From: Actinoplanes aureus
GTDB taxonomy: Bacteria > Actinomycetota > Actinomycetes > Mycobacteriales > Micromonosporaceae
Assembly: GCF_015704865.1 (NCBI RefSeq)
Contig: NZ_JADQTO010000026.1
Coordinates: 62,001-126,000 of the forward strand
Direction: 5' to 3'
Length of the DNA stretch: 64,000 nt
Shown: positions 16,890-24,108 of the stretch, piece by piece
How the letters are laid out: each line of letters opens with the position of its first letter
How positions within the stretch are numbered: the first letter of the stretch is position 1
Notes under the pieces: model-generated
Seen by the model: the letters and a program-made list of their open reading frames with translations, nothing else
Told to the model about the DNA's origin: nothing
Databases searched by the model: none
Translations under genes and position numbers: made by a program

Positions 16890-17177
16890 ATGGCGGGCAA
16901 TGACTCGAAGGACGGTCGCCGCCGCACTGGCGTGCACAACCGGCTACCGGTGCTGCGCGCCGAGCGCGGTGTCTCGCGCAGCGAGCTGGCGCAGGCGGTC
17001 GGGGTCAACGCGCAGACCATCGGTTTCGTGGAGCGTGGCGACTACGGGCCTTCCCTGGAGCTGGCGCTGCGGATCTGCGCCTACTTCGAGCTGCCGATCG
17101 AAGCGGTGTTCTCGCTGGCTCCGTTCGTCCCGATGTCCGCACAGCTGTACCCGACGAGGAGTGGAGAGCCGACGTGA
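16890..17177 (+). CDS. XRE-family transcriptional regulator
   Basis: DNA-binding protein of 95 residues with a typical Cro/C1 helix-turn-helix: LPVLRAERGVSRSELAQAVGVNAQTIGFVERGDYGPSL, then ALRICAYFELPIEAVFSL. The short form without a ligand domain matches the YozG-like regulators that precede small membrane proteins in many Gram-positives. The ATG was taken because it follows the palindrome closely. Its end overlaps the next gene (GTGA), so it forms an operon with a four-helix membrane protein. Confidence 0.88.
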   Translation: MAGNDSKDGRRRTGVHNRLPVLRAERGVSRSELAQAVGVNAQTIGFVERGDYGPSLELALRICAYFELPIEAVFSLAPFVPMSAQLYPTRSGEPT

Positions 17178-17716
17178 GCACCGAGAATCGCGCCGCGCGG
17201 ATGAGCCGGCTGGTCGCCGACAAGGACGCTCGGGTGCAGGATCACCGGCAGCGCCCGCTGCCGGCCTGGCTGGCCGGCCGCGGCACTCGCCGCGCGATCG
17301 CGGTGCTGCCGGTGCTGCCGCTTGCCGGCGGGCTGGTCGCCGGAACCATGGCCGACAGCCTGGCGCGCACCACCGTGATGGTGGTCGTCGTGACGCTCTG
17401 CGTCGGGCTGCTTCTGCTGCTGCGGCAGGCCTCCCGGATGCTCGACGCCGTGCCGGATCGGATGCTCGACGAGCGCGAGGTCGGCGAACGGGACAACGCG
17501 CACCGTCGCGCCCACGCGCTGACCGTCGGGCTTCTGACCGTGCTGGTGCTGGTGGCGATCGCGGACGGCGTCATGCGCAAGACCGGCGGCTCATCGCTGA
17601 TCGACGGTGATGGCTGGATCAACGTGACGCTGACCGCCATGCTGGTCGGCGCCATGATGCCGGCTGCCGTGCTGACCTGGCGGGGCAGCGAGCCGCTCGA
17701 CGACCTCGACGGCTGA
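17174..17716 (+). CDS. Membrane protein coupled to an XRE regulator
   Basis: Protein of 180 residues with four membrane segments at about 40-58, 65-83, 112-132 and 145-165, and a charged loop RMLDEREVGERDNAHRRAHAL between the second and third. The REVxERDNxxRxxA pattern and four-helix layout resemble membrane partners of small XRE regulators (DUF2178/DUF3796 type), whose function is unknown. The GTG start overlaps the regulator stop. Confidence 0.75.
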   Translation: MSTENRAARMSRLVADKDARVQDHRQRPLPAWLAGRGTRRAIAVLPVLPLAGGLVAGTMADSLARTTVMVVVVTLCVGLLLLLRQASRMLDAVPDRMLDEREVGERDNAHRRAHALTVGLLTVLVLVAIADGVMRKTGGSSLIDGDGWINVTLTAMLVGAMMPAAVLTWRGSEPLDDLDG

Positions 17717-17721
17717 CCCGG

Positions 17722-18813
17722 TCATCGGGTGCGCAGCGCGTCGGCGAGGCGGCCGAGTGCCTCCCCCAGCTCAGCCGCGGGCAGATGCCCGAAGCCGAGC
17801 CGGAACACCCGGTCGTCCTCGCCGAACCAGGAGCCGGGCGCCACCCGCGTCTCCAGTTCGGTGAGCCGGGCGTAGAAGCCGGCGACGTCCACCTCCGGCC
17901 GCAGCCGCAGGCAGCAGAGTGGACCGCCGTGCGGCACCACCATCTCGATCGGCTGCCCGGCCACCCAGGCGCGCAGTTCGCCGAGTTGCTCGCCGAGGAA
18001 TTTGGCGCGCGGTGCGAGGATCTCGGCACGCCGGGACAGCACCCGGGTCGCGAGGAACTCGTCCACGCCGGAGCACGCGATCGTGGAGACGAACTTGGCT
18101 TCGCGCAGGCGGGCGTACCGGGCCGGGTCGGTGGTGGTCAGCCAGCCGAGGCGCAGGCCGGGCGCGCCGTGTGCCTTGGAGACCGACGAGCAGGTGAGCA
18201 CGCCGGGCAGGGTGGCCGCGGACGGCGGGACCGGGCTGTCGGCGTACGCCGATTCTCGGTAGGTCTCGTCCACCAGGACCACCGCCCGCGGTGCGCGTTC
18301 GCGCACCGCGGCGAGAAGCTCGCGCAGCTCGCTCTCGGTGATCCGGACGCCGGAGGGATTCTGCGGCGAGGCGAGAGACACCAGACGGGTACGCGGTCCG
18401 AGCGCCGCCACGACCCGGTCCAGCGGCAGCCGGTACCCGTCGTCGAAGGTCGCCGCCACCAGGTCGAGGTGCGCGCCCAGTCCCTCCGGCACGGTGCGGG
18501 CCGGTGGGAAGCACGGTGTCACCAGCAGCACCCGGTCGCCGGGACCGCAGGTGGCCTGGGCGATCAGGAACATCGCCTCGATCGCGCCGACGGTGACCAG
18601 GACCTGCTCGGCGCTGACGCCGGCGTCGGCCGCGATGAGCTCGCGCAGGTCGGCGGAGCCGCGGGTGGTGCCGTAGCCGAGCGGGATCGCGGCGAGCTCG
18701 GCCGGGTCGGCGAGGTCGGCGAGCGACAGCGGCGGGCTGGTGCTCTCGGCCAGGTCGTAGCGGACGTGGTCGTCGATCAGCGAGGTCATGGCGGTCGGCG
18801 TGAAGGCGGTCAT
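17722..18813 (-). CDS. PLP-dependent aminotransferase, class I/II
   Basis: Fold-type I aminotransferase of 363 residues. Visible motifs are GYGTTRGSADLRELIA (N-terminal), SPQNPSGVRI (Asn of the cofactor pocket), VLVDETYRE (Asp/Tyr) and the Schiff-base Lys in SSVSKAHGAPGLRLGW. The substrate is unknown; a neutral or aromatic amino acid is plausible. It is transcribed divergently from a MocR-type regulator with a shared short intergenic region, a classical arrangement in which the regulator controls the neighbouring enzyme. Confidence 0.92.
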   Translation of the reverse strand: MTAFTPTAMTSLIDDHVRYDLAESTSPPLSLADLADPAELAAIPLGYGTTRGSADLRELIAADAGVSAEQVLVTVGAIEAMFLIAQATCGPGDRVLLVTPCFPPARTVPEGLGAHLDLVAATFDDGYRLPLDRVVAALGPRTRLVSLASPQNPSGVRITESELRELLAAVRERAPRAVVLVDETYRESAYADSPVPPSAATLPGVLTCSSVSKAHGAPGLRLGWLTTTDPARYARLREAKFVSTIACSGVDEFLATRVLSRRAEILAPRAKFLGEQLGELRAWVAGQPIEMVVPHGGPLCCLRLRPEVDVAGFYARLTELETRVAPGSWFGEDDRVFRLGFGHLPAAELGEALGRLADALRTR

Positions 18814-18864
18814 GTCGTCATCGTCGGCGTGGCCGGTCTCGCGGGGCAGAGCCAATGCCGCTAG

Positions 18865-18878
18865 ATTGGTCTGCCAAT
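18865..18878. promoter_or_regulatory. Inverted repeat overlapping the MocR-type regulator start
   Basis: ATTGG-TCTG-CCAAT is a perfect inverted repeat overlapping the first two bases of the regulator ATG. Two more CCAAT pentamers lie nearby, at 18852-18856 and 18884-18888. The overlap with the start codon, and the lack of a Shine-Dalgarno sequence, suggest a leaderless mRNA and direct autorepression. MocR proteins usually bind such repeats in the divergent promoter; binding here is inferred. Confidence 0.55.
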
Positions 18879-20301
18879 GGAGCCAATCGGGTTGGTGGAG
18901 CGTCTCGGCCGCTGGTCGTCCGGGCGCGGCGCGCTGTATCTGCTGCTGGCGGCCCGGATCCGCACGCTGATCGACGAGGGCGAGCTGCCGCCGGGCGCGC
19001 CGCTGCCGCCGGACCGCGTCCTGGCGTCCGCCCTGTCGGTGGGGCGCAGCACGGTGGTCGCGGCCTATGACCTGCTGTGCGGCGAGGGGCGCATCGTCCG
19101 CCGGCAGGGCAGCGGGACCCGGGTCGCCGGGCCGGCGGCGGCGACGTCGCGGCCGACCACCGAGGCGCCGGCCTTCCTGCACCTGCTCGAACCCCGCGAC
19201 GGGGTGATCATGCTGGCCTGTGCGGCGCCGGACGCGCCTCCGGCGGAGCTGGTGGAGGCGTATGCGCGTACCGTCCCGCAGCTGGCCGGCATCGCCGGCG
19301 ACATCGGCTACCACCCGATGGGGCATCTCGCCCTGCGTGAGGCCATCGCCGCCCGCTTCACGGCCCGCGGCCTGCCCACCACGCCCGACCGGGTGCTGGT
19401 CACCACCGGCGGCCAGCAGGCGCTGACCCTGCTGGCCAGGGCCATGATCCGGCCCGGCGACCGCGTCCTGGTGCAGGCGCCGACCTACTTCGGGGCGCTG
19501 GAGGCGTTCCGCGAGGAGGGCGCCGTGCTGCGCACGCTGCCGGTCACCCTGAGTGGCTTCACGCGCGCCATCGAGGATCAAAAACCCGTCTTCGCGTACG
19601 CGATGAGCACCTTCCACAATCCCACCGGAACCGTCCTGCCGTCCCCGGCCCGGCGCCGGATCGCGCAAGCGGCCGCCGCGGCCGGCGTGCCCCTGATCGA
19701 GGACGAGGCCCTCACCGAGCTGGGCTTTCCGGACCAGCCGGTGCCGGCCCCGATCGCCGCGCACCACGACGAGGTGATCACGATCGGCTCGCTGAGCAAG
19801 GTGGTGTGGGGCGGTCTGCGGGTCGGCTGGGTGCGCGCGCCGGCGGCCGTCATCGCCCGGCTGGCCCGCATGCGTACCGTCCTCGATCTCGGCGGCAACG
19901 TGCCCGCCCAGCTGGCCGCCGCGTTCTTGATGCCCCGGCTCGAGCCGTTGTTGCGCCGCATCGCGGTGGAACGAAAGGCCCGGCACGACCACCTGCGCGC
20001 CGAGCTGGCCCGCCATCTGCCGTCCTGGCAGGCACCGGCCGTTCCCGGCGGCCAGACCCTGTGGGTGCGTCTGCCGCACGGCGACGGCCGCTCGTTCGCC
20101 CAGCAGGCGCTGCGGCACGGCGTGGCGGTGCTGCCCGGCGCCGGCCTCGACCCGTCCGGCGCCGGCGACGATCACTTGCGGGTGCACTTCCTGGCCGCAC
20201 CGGCGGAGCTGAGCGAAGCCGTGCGCCGGCTGGCGGCGGCCTGGCAGGAGTACGAGGCGCGGCCGAGCCGCGCCACCTACCCACCGGCGATGGCCGTCTG
20301 A
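18877..20301 (+). CDS. MocR/GabR-type regulator: GntR helix-turn-helix fused to aminotransferase domain
   Basis: Regulator of 474 residues. Residues about 1-85 are a GntR winged helix (ALYLLLAARIRTLIDEGELPPG, LPPDRVLASALSVGRSTVVAAYDLL). Residues 110-470 are an aminotransferase fold with TTGGQQALTLLARAMI, YAMSTFHNPTGTVLP, LIEDEALTELGF and the PLP lysine in GSLSKVVWGGLRVGW. Such proteins use the bound PLP aldimine to sense amino acids, amines or PLP itself. The divergent aminotransferase gene is the obvious target. Confidence 0.93.
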   Translation: MEPIGLVERLGRWSSGRGALYLLLAARIRTLIDEGELPPGAPLPPDRVLASALSVGRSTVVAAYDLLCGEGRIVRRQGSGTRVAGPAAATSRPTTEAPAFLHLLEPRDGVIMLACAAPDAPPAELVEAYARTVPQLAGIAGDIGYHPMGHLALREAIAARFTARGLPTTPDRVLVTTGGQQALTLLARAMIRPGDRVLVQAPTYFGALEAFREEGAVLRTLPVTLSGFTRAIEDQKPVFAYAMSTFHNPTGTVLPSPARRRIAQAAAAAGVPLIEDEALTELGFPDQPVPAPIAAHHDEVITIGSLSKVVWGGLRVGWVRAPAAVIARLARMRTVLDLGGNVPAQLAAAFLMPRLEPLLRRIAVERKARHDHLRAELARHLPSWQAPAVPGGQTLWVRLPHGDGRSFAQQALRHGVAVLPGAGLDPSGAGDDHLRVHFLAAPAELSEAVRRLAAAWQEYEARPSRATYPPAMAV

Positions 20302-20312
20302 CCGGCCGGTCT

Positions 20313-20732
20313 TCAGAGCAGTTCGAGGAGTACGCCGTCCTCGGACTCCTCACCATCCGGGCCGTGGTCGCGGATGATCTCCACGATCATGTCGAACAGG
20401 GTCTGGCCCTCGCCGCGCCGGGCCTCGCTGATCCGCGCTTCGACGCTCGCGCGGTTCGACGGGTGGCAGGTCCGCAGGATCTGTTCCAGCCAGCGGACCG
20501 TCGCGTCGTGGCCGAGCGCGGTCCGGGACAGCTCGGAGTGGGCCCACCGGAACACCCACCTGGTCTCGGGAGTGCCGAAACCCCCGTGGAGGATGTCGTT
20601 GAAGGCGTCCAGATTCCCGTTCCAGGTGTGGTGGCGCAGCAGCTTGGAGAACTCGCGGGCGAAACCGTCGAGGTCGGCGAAGCAGGCGCCGTCGACGACC
20701 AGCACGGGAAGGGCGTCGCTCTGATCGATCAC
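20313..20732 (-). CDS. Barstar-like protein
   Basis: Protein of 139 residues. The first 50 match the barstar (ribonuclease-inhibitor) fold: VVDGACFADLDGFAREFSKLL, then HTWNGNLDAFNDILHGGFGTPE, the conserved barstar core with the acidic helix that plugs barnase. It is longer than barstar (about 90 residues), having a C-terminal extension of about 50 charged residues. No barnase-like ribonuclease gene is visible nearby, so it may protect against a ribonuclease delivered by another cell or encoded elsewhere. Confidence 0.75.
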   Translation of the reverse strand: MIDQSDALPVLVVDGACFADLDGFAREFSKLLRHHTWNGNLDAFNDILHGGFGTPETRWVFRWAHSELSRTALGHDATVRWLEQILRTCHPSNRASVEARISEARRGEGQTLFDMIVEIIRDHGPDGEESEDGVLLELL

Positions 20733-20786
20733 GGCCTGAGTATGACGTCATCACCGAGGCGTGCGGGTGCCGCACTGCCTCGCTGG

Positions 20787-21083
20787 TCAGCAACCGCATC
20801 CGCTGCCGCCGCACCCGCAGCCCGCACCGGCGGCGTGCTGGGCGGAGCGACGCCGGTGCAACCACCACATGCCCAGCGCCAGCACGACGAGGCCGGCGGC
20901 GACGGCGAGCAGCATCTTCTCCAGGATCGCGGCGCCCGCGCCGGTAAGCACGCCGGCGGCGATGAACAGCGGCAGGGCGCAGCAGGCGGCGCAGGCGAGG
21001 GCGGCAAGCCCGCCGGTGACCTTGCTGCGCCGCGGGGGTGCGTTGTCGATCTCTACCGGGATCGGCGTGGCGGGCTGGCTCAT
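20787..21083 (-). CDS. MerT-like small membrane transporter with Cys-rich tail
   Basis: Protein of 98 residues with two to three membrane segments. The first contains the vicinal cysteine pair ACAACCALPLFIAAGVL, equivalent in place to the metal-binding pair of MerT mercuric transporters. The C-terminus is GCGCGGSGCGC, four closely spaced cysteines that could bind a soft metal. It overlaps the MerR-type regulator gene by ATGA. Known MerT proteins import Hg(II) for a cytosolic reductase, but no merA-like gene is visible here, so the metal and direction of transport are open. Confidence 0.75.
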   Translation of the reverse strand: MSQPATPIPVEIDNAPPRRSKVTGGLAALACAACCALPLFIAAGVLTGAGAAILEKMLLAVAAGLVVLALGMWWLHRRRSAQHAAGAGCGCGGSGCGC

Positions 21084-21511
21084 GCGGGCTCTCCGTCAGG
21101 TCGGGTGGTGCCGATGGTCAGGTAAGGGATCGGGCAGTCGGTGCAGGTGCAGTTGGTCAGGCTGTCGCAGCGCGCGTCGACGACCTCGGTGAGCGTGCCG
21201 CGGATAGCGGTCAGGTCGGCGATCTTCCGGTCGATCTCGGCGATCTTGTCGAGTGCGCGTTGCCGTAGATCCGCGCTCGGGTGTCGACGTCCGCCGGCGT
21301 CGAGGAGTTCGGCGACCTCGTCGAGGGTGAACCCGAGCCGCTGCGCCGCTTTGATGACGTTGAGTAGGGCGATGGTGTCGGCCGGGTAGAGGCGGTGCCC
21401 GCCGTTCGACCGGACCGGTTCGGCGAGCAGGCCGCGGCGCTCGTAGTAGCGCAGCGTCTGGATGTTGACGCCGGCCTGCTCGGCGACCTCACCGGTGCGC
21501 AACCCGTCCAT
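21080..21511 (-). CDS. MerR-family metal-responsive regulator
   Basis: Regulator of 143 residues: N-terminal winged helix RTGEVAEQAGVNIQTLRYYERRGLL, a coiled-coil dimer helix, and a Cys-rich C-terminus RCDSLTNCTCTDCPIP. This matches the metal loop region of MerR mercury sensors. However, the dimer-helix cysteine (Cys82 of Tn501 MerR) falls in RRHPSADL, which has no Cys, so the site differs from classical MerR. The ATG overlaps the stop codon of the small upstream gene (TGATG). A MerR-type promoter lies upstream. Confidence 0.9.
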   Translation of the reverse strand: MDGLRTGEVAEQAGVNIQTLRYYERRGLLAEPVRSNGGHRLYPADTIALLNVIKAAQRLGFTLDEVAELLDAGGRRHPSADLRQRALDKIAEIDRKIADLTAIRGTLTEVVDARCDSLTNCTCTDCPIPYLTIGTTRPDGEPA

Positions 21512-21660
21512 CACGACGCCCGCGCCGCCGATCGGGCGCCCTCAAGCGGCAGCCCGGCCTGAGCCCAGTCGGCGGTTGTCAACAGCTCATCGGACTCCGC
21601 CAGCCGAGACGGCCGCTCCGCCGTCGGCAGCGCGCAGGCGTCCGGGACCACGAAACACAT
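21511..21660 (-). CDS. 49-residue protein, first gene of the MerR/MerT-like operon
   Basis: Short gene of 49 codons beginning MCFVVPDACALPTAERPSR, with GAGGAGG seven bases before the ATG, a much stronger ribosome site than most genes here. It ends with TGA overlapping the MerR ATG (TGATG) and starts about 40 bases below a MerR-type promoter. The product has two Cys, at 2 and 9, and an acidic helix LAESDELLTTADWAQ. Position and coupling make a role in metal sensing or handling plausible; family not recognised. Confidence 0.7.
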   Translation of the reverse strand: MCFVVPDACALPTAERPSRLAESDELLTTADWAQAGLPLEGARSAARAS

Positions 21661-21701
21661 ACCGGCCTCCTCGAACGGGGCGCCATCGGCGCCGCCCGTT
21701 G

Positions 21702-21733
21702 ACGGTAAGCCTGTACCTGGGTACCGGATGCAA
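21702..21733 (-). promoter_or_regulatory. MerR-type promoter with 20-bp spacer and GTAC dyad
   Basis: On the minus strand, a -35 element TTGCAT and a -10 element TACCGT are separated by 20 bases, the over-long spacer characteristic of MerR-activated promoters. The spacer contains GTAC-CCAG-GTAC, the same GTAC-N4-GTAC core as the Tn501/Tn21 mer operator. It would drive the 49-residue gene, the MerR gene and the MerT-like gene. Confidence 0.8.
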
Positions 21734-21782
21734 CCTAAGGCGAGTCCACCCGGCGGAGACAGCCGGGTGGACCACGCCTGGC

Positions 21783-22250
21783 TCAGGCGCTGGCGCCCGT
21801 GCGATTGAACCGCATGACCGTCCCGGACTCGCTCGTGGTGACCGCGATCCCGTCCTCAGCGAGCCGCTGCTTCATGCCGGCCACACCGCCGGCGACGTTG
21901 TCCGGCGCATCGTAGAACTCGTCCAGCATCGCGCGGGCCACCTCTTCGTCGCTGTCGGCGACGCCGTCGACCAGGCCGATGTCCCACCGAACCTCGCCGT
22001 CGGCAGCGCTGATCCGGAAGTCGTAGAACGGGCAGCACGCCTTCTCCCGGGCGGCCAGGTCACGCACCCATGCCTCGACGCCGTCGTCGGCGCGGAACCG
22101 CAACCGGACCCGCTGCCCGGTCCGCTCCCGCCCGGCCAGCGATTGCGCGAACAGCCGACCGTACTCGGCCATCCGCTCCTCCGCGGTGTCCCGCGCGTTG
22201 GTCAGGTCACACACGATCGGAATCGGTGCCACGCTCGGATCACTCGGCAT
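21783..22250 (-). CDS. Probable MerR-regulated hypothetical protein with CCPF motif
   Basis: Soluble protein of 155 residues. The most striking part is LAAREKACCPFYDFRISAA, with two adjacent cysteines followed by Pro-Phe, then an acidic stretch VDGVADSDEEVARAMLDEF. The paired Cys could bind metal or be redox active. Start ATG preceded by GGGAGTAACGAG. It is divergent from a MerR regulator, and a MerR-type promoter points directly at it, so it is almost certainly the regulator's target. Function unknown. Confidence 0.75.
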   Translation of the reverse strand: MPSDPSVAPIPIVCDLTNARDTAEERMAEYGRLFAQSLAGRERTGQRVRLRFRADDGVEAWVRDLAAREKACCPFYDFRISAADGEVRWDIGLVDGVADSDEEVARAMLDEFYDAPDNVAGGVAGMKQRLAEDGIAVTTSESGTVMRFNRTGASA

Positions 22251-22296
22251 CTCGTTACTCCCTTGCTCGGTTCGTATGGCGCCTGGTTCACCTACG

Positions 22297-22328
22297 ACCG
22301 TAAAATCTGGACTCGGGTCCAGAGTCAA
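22297..22328 (-). promoter_or_regulatory. MerR-type promoter with 20-bp spacer and CTGGAC dyad
   Basis: On the minus strand, -35 TTGACT and -10 TACGGT are separated by 20 bases. The spacer holds a perfect dyad CTGGAC-N4-GTCCAG. This is the distorted promoter geometry that MerR proteins activate by DNA twisting. It faces the CCPF-motif protein gene; the divergent MerR gene starts 12 bases beyond it and is probably repressed by the same binding. Confidence 0.85.
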
Positions 22329-22339
22329 GAGGTGAGGGC

Positions 22340-22750
22340 ATGAAGATCGGGCAGGTGGCATCCGAGGCCGAGGTGACCATCGACACCGTCCGGTTCTACG
22401 AACGCCGCGGCGTCGTGCCCGAGCCGGCCCGTCGGCCCTCGGGCTTCCGGGAGTACCCGGCCTCGACCGTGGAGCGGATCCGGATGGCCCGCATGCTCCA
22501 GAACCTCGGCTTCACCCTCGACGAGATCATCGAAATGCTGCACGCCCACGACGCCGGCACCACCAGCTGCGACAGCGAACAGTGGCGGCTCGAAGGCGCC
22601 CTCGACCGCATCGACACAAAGATCGCCGAGCTGCGCCGCACCCGTCGGCTGATCACCGCCACGATGCAGGAATGCCGCACCGGACAGTGCCGTTTCACGG
22701 CTCAGCTCGACGGAAGCCCGTCCGTCAACCGCTCGGCCGACCGCTGGTAA
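22340..22750 (+). CDS. MerR-family regulator with C-terminal cysteines
   Basis: Regulator of 136 residues: winged helix KIGQVASEAEVTIDTVRFYERRGVVP, dimer helix, and cysteines at TTSCDSEQW and QECRTGQCRF. A Cys at the start of the dimer helix plus a C-terminal CxxxxC is the ligand arrangement of the metal-sensing ZntR/CueR/CadR group, so a metal ligand is likely. GAGGTGAGG precedes the ATG. The 3' end overlaps the convergent acetyltransferase gene by 49 bases. Confidence 0.9.
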   Translation: MKIGQVASEAEVTIDTVRFYERRGVVPEPARRPSGFREYPASTVERIRMARMLQNLGFTLDEIIEMLHAHDAGTTSCDSEQWRLEGALDRIDTKIAELRRTRRLITATMQECRTGQCRFTAQLDGSPSVNRSADRW

Positions 22751-23280
22751 AGGGCGAAGGCTTCGCCGCCGATCGAGATGTCCTTGGCGTAGCGGAAATC
22801 GAGGCGTTCCATGACGGCCCGGGAGCGGTGGTTCCGGGTCTCCGTGAAGGACACCACCTCGGTGGCACCGAGCTCGCCGAAGGCGAAGTCCAAGCCGGCC
22901 CGGCCGATCTCGGTGGCGTATCCGTTGCCCCAGAACTCGCCGTGCAGCGCCCAGCCCAGTTCGAGGCAGTTCCGTCCGTCGACGTGAGCGCGGGACAGTC
23001 CACCGCGACCGATCCGGGCGCCGGTACTCCGGTGATAAGCCATCCACTTGTGGACTCCGTCGGCCTGCCAGTGCCGGCCCATCCGCGCTGCTTCGGCGGC
23101 CGCCTCGGCGGGGGTCCACCGGCCGTACCATTCGGCGACGGCGGGGTCGGTGTACAACTCGTACAGGTCGGTGGCGTGCTGGGGCCCGATGGGCTCCAGG
23201 CGTAAGCGATCGGTGAAGCGATCTTGCCGGCCAGCCCGGGGGTCGCGGTCGGCGAGCGGCTCAGGCCGGATCGGGTCCAT
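22702..23280 (-). CDS. GNAT-family acetyltransferase, RimJ/RimL-like
   Basis: N-acetyltransferase of 192 residues of the RimJ/RimL type: TDRLRLEPIGPQHATDLYELYTDP at the N-terminus, ELGWALHGEFWGNGYATEIGRAGLDFAF with the acetyl-CoA loop (FWGNGYATE), then TETRNHRSRAVMERLDF. Typical substrates are protein N-termini or small amines. The ATG overlaps the 3' end of the upstream phosphatase-like gene by 20 bases, indicating one transcript. Its own 3' end overlaps the convergent MerR gene. Confidence 0.9.
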   Translation of the reverse strand: MDPIRPEPLADRDPRAGRQDRFTDRLRLEPIGPQHATDLYELYTDPAVAEWYGRWTPAEAAAEAARMGRHWQADGVHKWMAYHRSTGARIGRGGLSRAHVDGRNCLELGWALHGEFWGNGYATEIGRAGLDFAFGELGATEVVSFTETRNHRSRAVMERLDFRYAKDISIGGEAFALYQRSAERLTDGLPSS

Positions 23281-24085
23281 CCGGCGACGATACTGCTCGC
23301 TGATTGCGGATGAGCGCCAGCAAGGCCGCGTGCGTCTGCTCGTCGGCGGCCGCGACGAGGCCACCGACGCCGGTGTGGACCGGCTGGCCCTCGATGCCGG
23401 TGACGACGCACCCGGCGGCTTGGCAGAGGGCGATGCCGGCCGCGAAGTGGACGCTGTCGCGCAGGTCGCCGTCGGTGACGTATCCGGCGCGGCGGCCGGC
23501 GGCGACCCAGGCCACGGCCAGGGTGGTGGAGACGACGCGGGGGCGGAACCGGTCCATGAAGCCGGCGTCGGCCAGCATCCGGGCGGCCAGGAAGGTGTCC
23601 CGGTTGGGGAACGGCGGGTCGAGGTTGAGGTCGATCAGCCGTGACTCGGCGGACGGGGTGAGCGGCTCGTCCGTACCGTCGTGGCGTTTGAATGCGGTGA
23701 CCCCGTCGGTCCAGAAGGTCTCCTGGTTGAACGGGTCCGCGCAAGCGGCCACGGTGACCCGCGTGCCCTCCCGCAGGGCCACGTTCGCCGAGGCCAGCAT
23801 GTTGCGTACGGCGTAGTTCAGCGTGCCGCACAGCGGGTCGACCAGCCACGTGCGCCCGTTCTGGCCGGTGCCCGTGCGCCCGCTCTCCTCGCCCAGTACG
23901 GCGTCGTGCGGACGCGCCGCGCGCAACACCTCGAGGATGGCCTTCTCGGCCTCGACGTCGGCCGTCGTGGCGAAGTCGCCCGCGCCCTTCTCGAATCGCG
24001 TCAGCGACGACCCGTAGTGGGAGCGGACGACCTCGGCTCCGGCTTCCGCCGCCGCGACGGCCAACGTCTGGTCCATGATCGACAT
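23261..24085 (-). CDS. Inositol-monophosphatase-like protein with altered metal site
   Basis: Protein of 274 residues with the fold of the inositol monophosphatase family: DFATTADVEAEKAILEVLRA, the metal motif LGEESG (about 64-69) and WLVDPLCGTLNYA (about 80-92). The family consensus of the last is DPIDGTxNF; here the second Asp is Cys86. The downstream WDxAAG motif is replaced by SVHFAAG, so the third metal Asp becomes His213. It may have changed chemistry or lost phosphatase activity, or represent an actinobacterial subfamily. It overlaps the acetyltransferase gene and is first in this pair. Confidence 0.85.
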   Translation of the reverse strand: MSIMDQTLAVAAAEAGAEVVRSHYGSSLTRFEKGAGDFATTADVEAEKAILEVLRAARPHDAVLGEESGRTGTGQNGRTWLVDPLCGTLNYAVRNMLASANVALREGTRVTVAACADPFNQETFWTDGVTAFKRHDGTDEPLTPSAESRLIDLNLDPPFPNRDTFLAARMLADAGFMDRFRPRVVSTTLAVAWVAAGRRAGYVTDGDLRDSVHFAAGIALCQAAGCVVTGIEGQPVHTGVGGLVAAADEQTHAALLALIRNQRAVSSPDGPDPA

Positions 24086-24108
24086 AGGGGAACGATAGAC
24101 CGCCCCGG

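Noticed and set aside
17722..20187. One 821-residue protein across the aminotransferase and the regulator
   Set aside because: The upper part is antisense to the MocR-type regulator; only the part from 18813 downward has aminotransferase motifs.
21587..21775. A 62-residue minus-strand frame over the MerR promoter
   Set aside because: It covers the promoter and operator and is in a different frame from the 49-residue gene that has the strong ribosome site.
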